Source of the DNA: Anaerocolumna cellulosilytica | Lineage (GTDB): Bacteria > Bacillota > Clostridia > Lachnospirales > Lachnospiraceae | Assembly (NCBI RefSeq): GCF_014218335.1 | Contig: NZ_AP023367.1 | Span: forward strand, 4,087,501-4,151,500 | Reading direction: 5' to 3' | Length of the DNA: 64,000 bases | Shown: piece after piece, positions 60,745 through 64,000 of the stretch | Layout of the letters: each line of letters begins with the position of its first letter | Position numbering within the stretch: position 1 is the stretch's first letter | Notes under the pieces: generated by a model | The model's database searches: none | Told to the model about the DNA's origin: nothing | Seen by the model: only the letters and a program-made list of their open reading frames with translations | Program-made: the position numbers and the translations under genes

Positions 60745-62541
60745 TTACTGTATATCGGTAATCCCCTTTGGTAATAGAATGGATACTGAGGTACCCACCT
60801 GTTCTTTGCTGGTTATGGTTAAACCATAGTGCTCTCCATATAATAGCTTAATTCTTTGATGTACATTACTAAGTCCTATATTGCTCTTATGAAGTTCATC
60901 CATATTATTCATATCTTCCCTTAACTGCTCTAGTTTATATTCCGGTATTCCAAGTCCATTATCTATAACATGAATCATTAGATTCTCTTGTTCTTCTATA
61001 TAAATATAGATTTCACCTGTCGCTTCCTTTTCTTCCAGTCCATGAACGAAGGCGTTTTCTACTATGGGCTGAATAATAAGGGGCATAATTTTATACTTGC
61101 TGATATCACAGAATAATTCAATATTAAATTTTATTTTATCTGTAAAACGATATTTCTGAATTTTTAAGTAATACTCAACCAGCTCAAGCTCTGATTTTAA
61201 TGTTACAAGCTTATCACCTACTTCTATATTTCTGCGCATGATTTTAGCCAGCATTTTAACAAGCTCTTCGATTTCATATTCCTTGTTGCAGCGTGCTTTC
61301 ATACGTATAGTTTCCAAGGTATTATAAAGAAAGTGGGGATTTATCTGACTAGCAAGCATTTTAAATTCCACATCTTTTTGCCTGCTGTTTATTTTTTCCG
61401 TTTGTATTTTTTCCTCATATATTGCAGCATAAAGCTTTTGTATACTATCTATCATGGTATACAAATCATCATACAATAATCCTATTTCATCCTTCCCTTC
61501 CATTTTAGTAGGAAAATTAAAATTACCGTTAGCCGCCTTATGCATTTGTTTGTGAAAAAGTTTGACTCGTAGGCTGAATTGATTAGAGAAAAAATAGATT
61601 AAAGTCAGTGACATAACAAAGCTGCATATTATAAATACGAATCCTTCCAGATTTCTGTCATTAGCAGCCTTTAATAAGGTACGGTAGGGCTGAAAGCTTA
61701 CAATAAGGCCTCTGCTTTTTGTCTTTCTGTACTTAAGTGGCATGACTGACATAACGCAGTCTTCCCCCCTGTATGTAACCCGGTTACTGCCATCTCTTTT
61801 ATACTCCTTTATAAGATTCAGTAATTGTTCTTTATCCGTATCCTTTCTATTGGAAATCACTATCTGTTCATCATTCATAACAAATATGGTTTCATATTGC
61901 CGCTTATTGAATAGATCCTCCAAAAGCTGGGTTCGTACCTGTATCATTAGTACACCCACGTTCTTTTTCGCTTTCGTACTTATAAGTCTGGTAAGGCACC
62001 AGTAGCTTCTGCGGTTTATATCATCGTAAACATAATTCCAGACGGAACTACCTCCCGCATTCATTGTTTCCTGATACCAATCCTGTGAAAGTATGCTGTC
62101 GTTAATGCCATAAAACCGGTTGTTGCTGGGTATGGTCTTATTATCCAGATACATTCGAATATTATTAATTTCTTTATAGTAGTAATTCATATAATTGCTA
62201 ATCGTATCGTATGCTATGTAATCCGAAACCATCTCATCATAACTGGAATATTCATTAAATGCTATATGCTCTAACTCATTGTCAAAGTACATTCGCAAAG
62301 ATACATCTGTTATAATTCGCATCGTTTCTATAATACGGTCTGACATAACCGATAGTTCCGATTTCTCGGATGCCTTCGTTTGTTCAATGATTATATTTTG
62401 TGTTCCATTAATCAGGTATGTAATTAAAACCAGAAGGGGAATAAAACCACCGATTATATAGATTGTAATTATTTTTTCACGTATTTTCATATTTAGAATA
62501 AAAGTCTTAAACCTTGCGATAAGCCCTTTTATTGTCCCCAT
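60745..62541 (-). CDS. YesM-type sensor histidine kinase
   Basis: The 598-residue kinase has two membrane helices (residues ~25-45 and ~300-320) around an extracellular sensing domain. A HAMP region follows, then the His_kinase motif (SQINPHFLYNTLETIRM, phospho-His in PHF) and an ATPase domain (IVENAFVHG, DNGLGIP). Such kinases sense extracellular sugars with the binding protein. Located between an exporter gene and its YesN partner on one likely transcript. GGGGAAGG precedes the ATG. Confidence 0.94.
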   Translation of the reverse strand: MGTIKGLIARFKTFILNMKIREKIITIYIIGGFIPLLVLITYLINGTQNIIIEQTKASEKSELSVMSDRIIETMRIITDVSLRMYFDNELEHIAFNEYSSYDEMVSDYIAYDTISNYMNYYYKEINNIRMYLDNKTIPSNNRFYGINDSILSQDWYQETMNAGGSSVWNYVYDDINRRSYWCLTRLISTKAKKNVGVLMIQVRTQLLEDLFNKRQYETIFVMNDEQIVISNRKDTDKEQLLNLIKEYKRDGSNRVTYRGEDCVMSVMPLKYRKTKSRGLIVSFQPYRTLLKAANDRNLEGFVFIICSFVMSLTLIYFFSNQFSLRVKLFHKQMHKAANGNFNFPTKMEGKDEIGLLYDDLYTMIDSIQKLYAAIYEEKIQTEKINSRQKDVEFKMLASQINPHFLYNTLETIRMKARCNKEYEIEELVKMLAKIMRRNIEVGDKLVTLKSELELVEYYLKIQKYRFTDKIKFNIELFCDISKYKIMPLIIQPIVENAFVHGLEEKEATGEIYIYIEEQENLMIHVIDNGLGIPEYKLEQLREDMNNMDELHKSNIGLSNVHQRIKLLYGEHYGLTITSKEQVGTSVSILLPKGITDIQ

Positions 62542-62567
62542 AGTTTACCTTCCCCATTATCCTTAAG

Positions 62568-63638
62568 TTACTTCCTGCCTTTTTCCCAAAAGGTCTCTAT
62601 CTGCTTCTTTGTAATCCCTCTGACGAAATCCCTTTTAATCTTTAAAAAGCTTTCCAAATCATATAATATTAAATACAATATAGCCCGGTTTTCAAACTCC
62701 TCTCTGGTAGCGGGATTCGGTTCTTCCTTATAATCCTCTTTAATAACCTCAAGGTCAAACAAAAGTCTTTCTGCATTGTTATATTCATGAAATTGCGCTC
62801 CGATACATTGTATAAACATAGAAATTGGTTTTACCTGCTTTGGTATCTGTGTCAGAAGACATAACTGCTCTTTTATATGCTCAAGGATTACTAACTGACT
62901 TTTACGCATATCAAAATATTGTATATAATACCGTGTATCACTTAACAAGGTATTATTCATATTGGCATACGCTCCTAATAGGGCATCAGAAAGCAATTGA
63001 TTTAAAACAGCAAATTCCTCCTCCAGACAGCAGCCCATCTTGCAATTTTTTTCTTTGCTGCAATCTGTCATCTCTGAACTTTGTCTCTCAAAGAGGATAC
63101 ATTCTGCCATACTTCCAAGAATGTTCTTCATATGCTGCTCCACCTTGTCCATGTCGGACTTCACTTGCCAAAGCCTGGCCGGAATATATATATTACATAG
63201 AATCCCCACTAAAATTCCAATTCCAAAGATTGCAAGTTCATTACCTATAAACGAGGCTTCCATATTTTTTTCGATTAAAAAATGTGTTACCATAACCGAG
63301 CACATAGATATGCCATCCTGCAAACGCAATAAATAACTGCCGGTAATAAAGACTAATAAAAATAATCCAAATACATGGGTATAGTAACCAATACTTTGAA
63401 ACAACAGATATGCAGCGGTTATTGCGAAAAGAAATGCCAGGAAACGTTTTCCGGCTAATTTCAGAGTTTCTTTTTTTGTATCCTGTATACTAAGCAGAGT
63501 AATTATTCCCGCTGAAGCACTGTACTTTAAACCAAGCACTTCCGCAAGCAATATAGCTATACTGCTGCCTATGGCAATCTTAATAATTTTAATTATATTT
63601 ATCTGGTATTTTTTCAATAATGCCTGACCACTCGCCAA
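62568..63638 (-). CDS. ArAE-type aromatic acid exporter-like protein
   Basis: The 356-residue protein has about six N-terminal helices (IIKIAIGSSIAILLAEVLG, ITAAYLLFQSIGYYTHVFGL and others) and a large soluble C-terminal domain. This resembles the Firmicutes ArAE_1/FUSC family. Family members may export aromatic acids; the substrate is unproven. It starts at TTG with GAGGAGG upstream and lies 26 bp before the YesM gene, so it is probably in the same transcript. An inverted repeat lies in its leader. Confidence 0.82.
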   Translation of the reverse strand: MASGQALLKKYQINIIKIIKIAIGSSIAILLAEVLGLKYSASAGIITLLSIQDTKKETLKLAGKRFLAFLFAITAAYLLFQSIGYYTHVFGLFLLVFITGSYLLRLQDGISMCSVMVTHFLIEKNMEASFIGNELAIFGIGILVGILCNIYIPARLWQVKSDMDKVEQHMKNILGSMAECILFERQSSEMTDCSKEKNCKMGCCLEEEFAVLNQLLSDALLGAYANMNNTLLSDTRYYIQYFDMRKSQLVILEHIKEQLCLLTQIPKQVKPISMFIQCIGAQFHEYNNAERLLFDLEVIKEDYKEEPNPATREEFENRAILYLILYDLESFLKIKRDFVRGITKKQIETFWEKGRK

Positions 63639-63710
63639 TGCTATCGCCTCCTCTATAACTTAACAAAAGCAGACAATTGTGACACACTATCTTAAAGACA
63701 GGAAGTAGAC

Positions 63711-63766
63711 GAAATCACCAAAATAAAGAGGACTTACCACCGCATGAACCTGTTTTTGGTGATTTT
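63711..63766. repeat. Inverted repeat in the leader of the exporter gene
   Basis: AAATCACCAAAA and TTTTGGTGATTT are 12-bp arms around ~29 nt, with GTAG/CTAC able to extend the stem. It lies ~70 bp before the exporter start on the minus strand. It may be an operator or leader RNA structure; no known riboswitch class is matched. Confidence 0.5.
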
Positions 63767-63811
63767 GACTACCTCCATCACATGCACAGACTGTTTCGCA
63801 ATTGACTACTT

Positions 63812-63853
63812 AAGAAAAGGCATATGCTACCTTTGTAACTTATGCCTTTTCTT
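63812..63853. terminator. Strong terminator near the window end
   Basis: AAGAAAAGGCATA and TATGCCTTTTCTT form a 13-bp stem with T-rich flanks. It probably ends a gene to the right of the window and insulates the exporter operon. Confidence 0.8.
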
Positions 63854-64000
63854 CTATTTAAGCTATTATTTTCGTATTTGTCAAGTCTTTCCTAAAGCTG
63901 CCCTTTAATACGACTAGGCAGAGTAAAAGCAATTGGGTTTATCCTAAGATACAAACCAACTCTTCTGTCATAGACATGTCACTACTATCAGGAATCAGGA

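Noticed and set aside
1-64000. CRISPR array or phage structural genes
   Set aside because: No regularly spaced repeats and no capsid, portal or terminase proteins were seen.

Overview
The window is low-GC Firmicutes DNA and looks like the chromosome of a plant-polysaccharide-degrading Lachnospiraceae bacterium (Lachnoclostridium/Anaerocolumna type). The evidence is a secreted family 3 pectate lyase, a GH36 alpha-galactosidase, a GH3 beta-glucosidase with an LplA/B/C-type sugar ABC transporter and YesM/YesN regulators, many AraC/MerR/LysR regulators, a clostridial single-chain PurL and strong AGGAGG ribosome sites. The taxon is an inference. No rRNA or CRISPR array was seen.

Region 1 (1-12.4 kb): mostly minus-strand accessory genes. 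These are an XRE-methyltransferase fusion, a decayed GNAT gene, tRNA-Gly(GCC), a flagellar-regulator-like zinc protein, AraC and MerR regulators with effector domains, a ClbS/DfsB protein, TrmO, pectate lyase, a small heme-protein pair (4-TM membrane cytochrome plus cytochrome-b5-like lipoprotein), an AraC/Cys-rich protein and a P-type ATPase.

Region 2 (12.4-18.3 kb): an integrative mobilizable element in a second tRNA-Gly(GCC). It is bounded by a 19-bp copy of the tRNA 3' end. It carries an arginyl-tRNA synthetase behind an Arg-codon leader-peptide attenuator, a DUF402 protein, a candidate oriT, and frameshifted MobV relaxase and tyrosine integrase genes. Remnants of the same integrase end, with phased repeats and terminator, occur three times (1.8, 12.3 and 18.1 kb), so the two tRNA-Gly genes are repeated integration targets.

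Region 3 (18.3-24 kb): a cyclic-di-GMP-I riboswitch with terminator precedes a three-gene operon: a STAS-like small protein, a KAS III-like enzyme lacking two catalytic residues, and an AMP-forming acyl ligase. A nitroreductase and an AraC regulator follow. A PAS-GGDEF diguanylate cyclase at 33-35 kb could supply the ligand.

Region 4 (24-46 kb): a heterodimeric ABC exporter, LysM-anchored 5'-nucleotidase, an unclassified structured RNA of about 230 nt with its own promoter and terminator, RsgA, lactate dehydrogenase, the diguanylate cyclase, PurL, an MBL hydrolase, a glyoxalase-fold protein, a LysR regulator, and a GH36-DUF1848 operon.

Region 5 (46-64 kb): tandem DUF1622 membrane proteins, an overlapping pair of M14-like deacylases (one apparently a pseudoenzyme), a complete ISAs1-family insertion sequence with exact ends, a PrsA-like foldase, and a glycoside-uptake locus: exporter-yesM-yesN, then permease-permease-binding protein-YesL-GH3.
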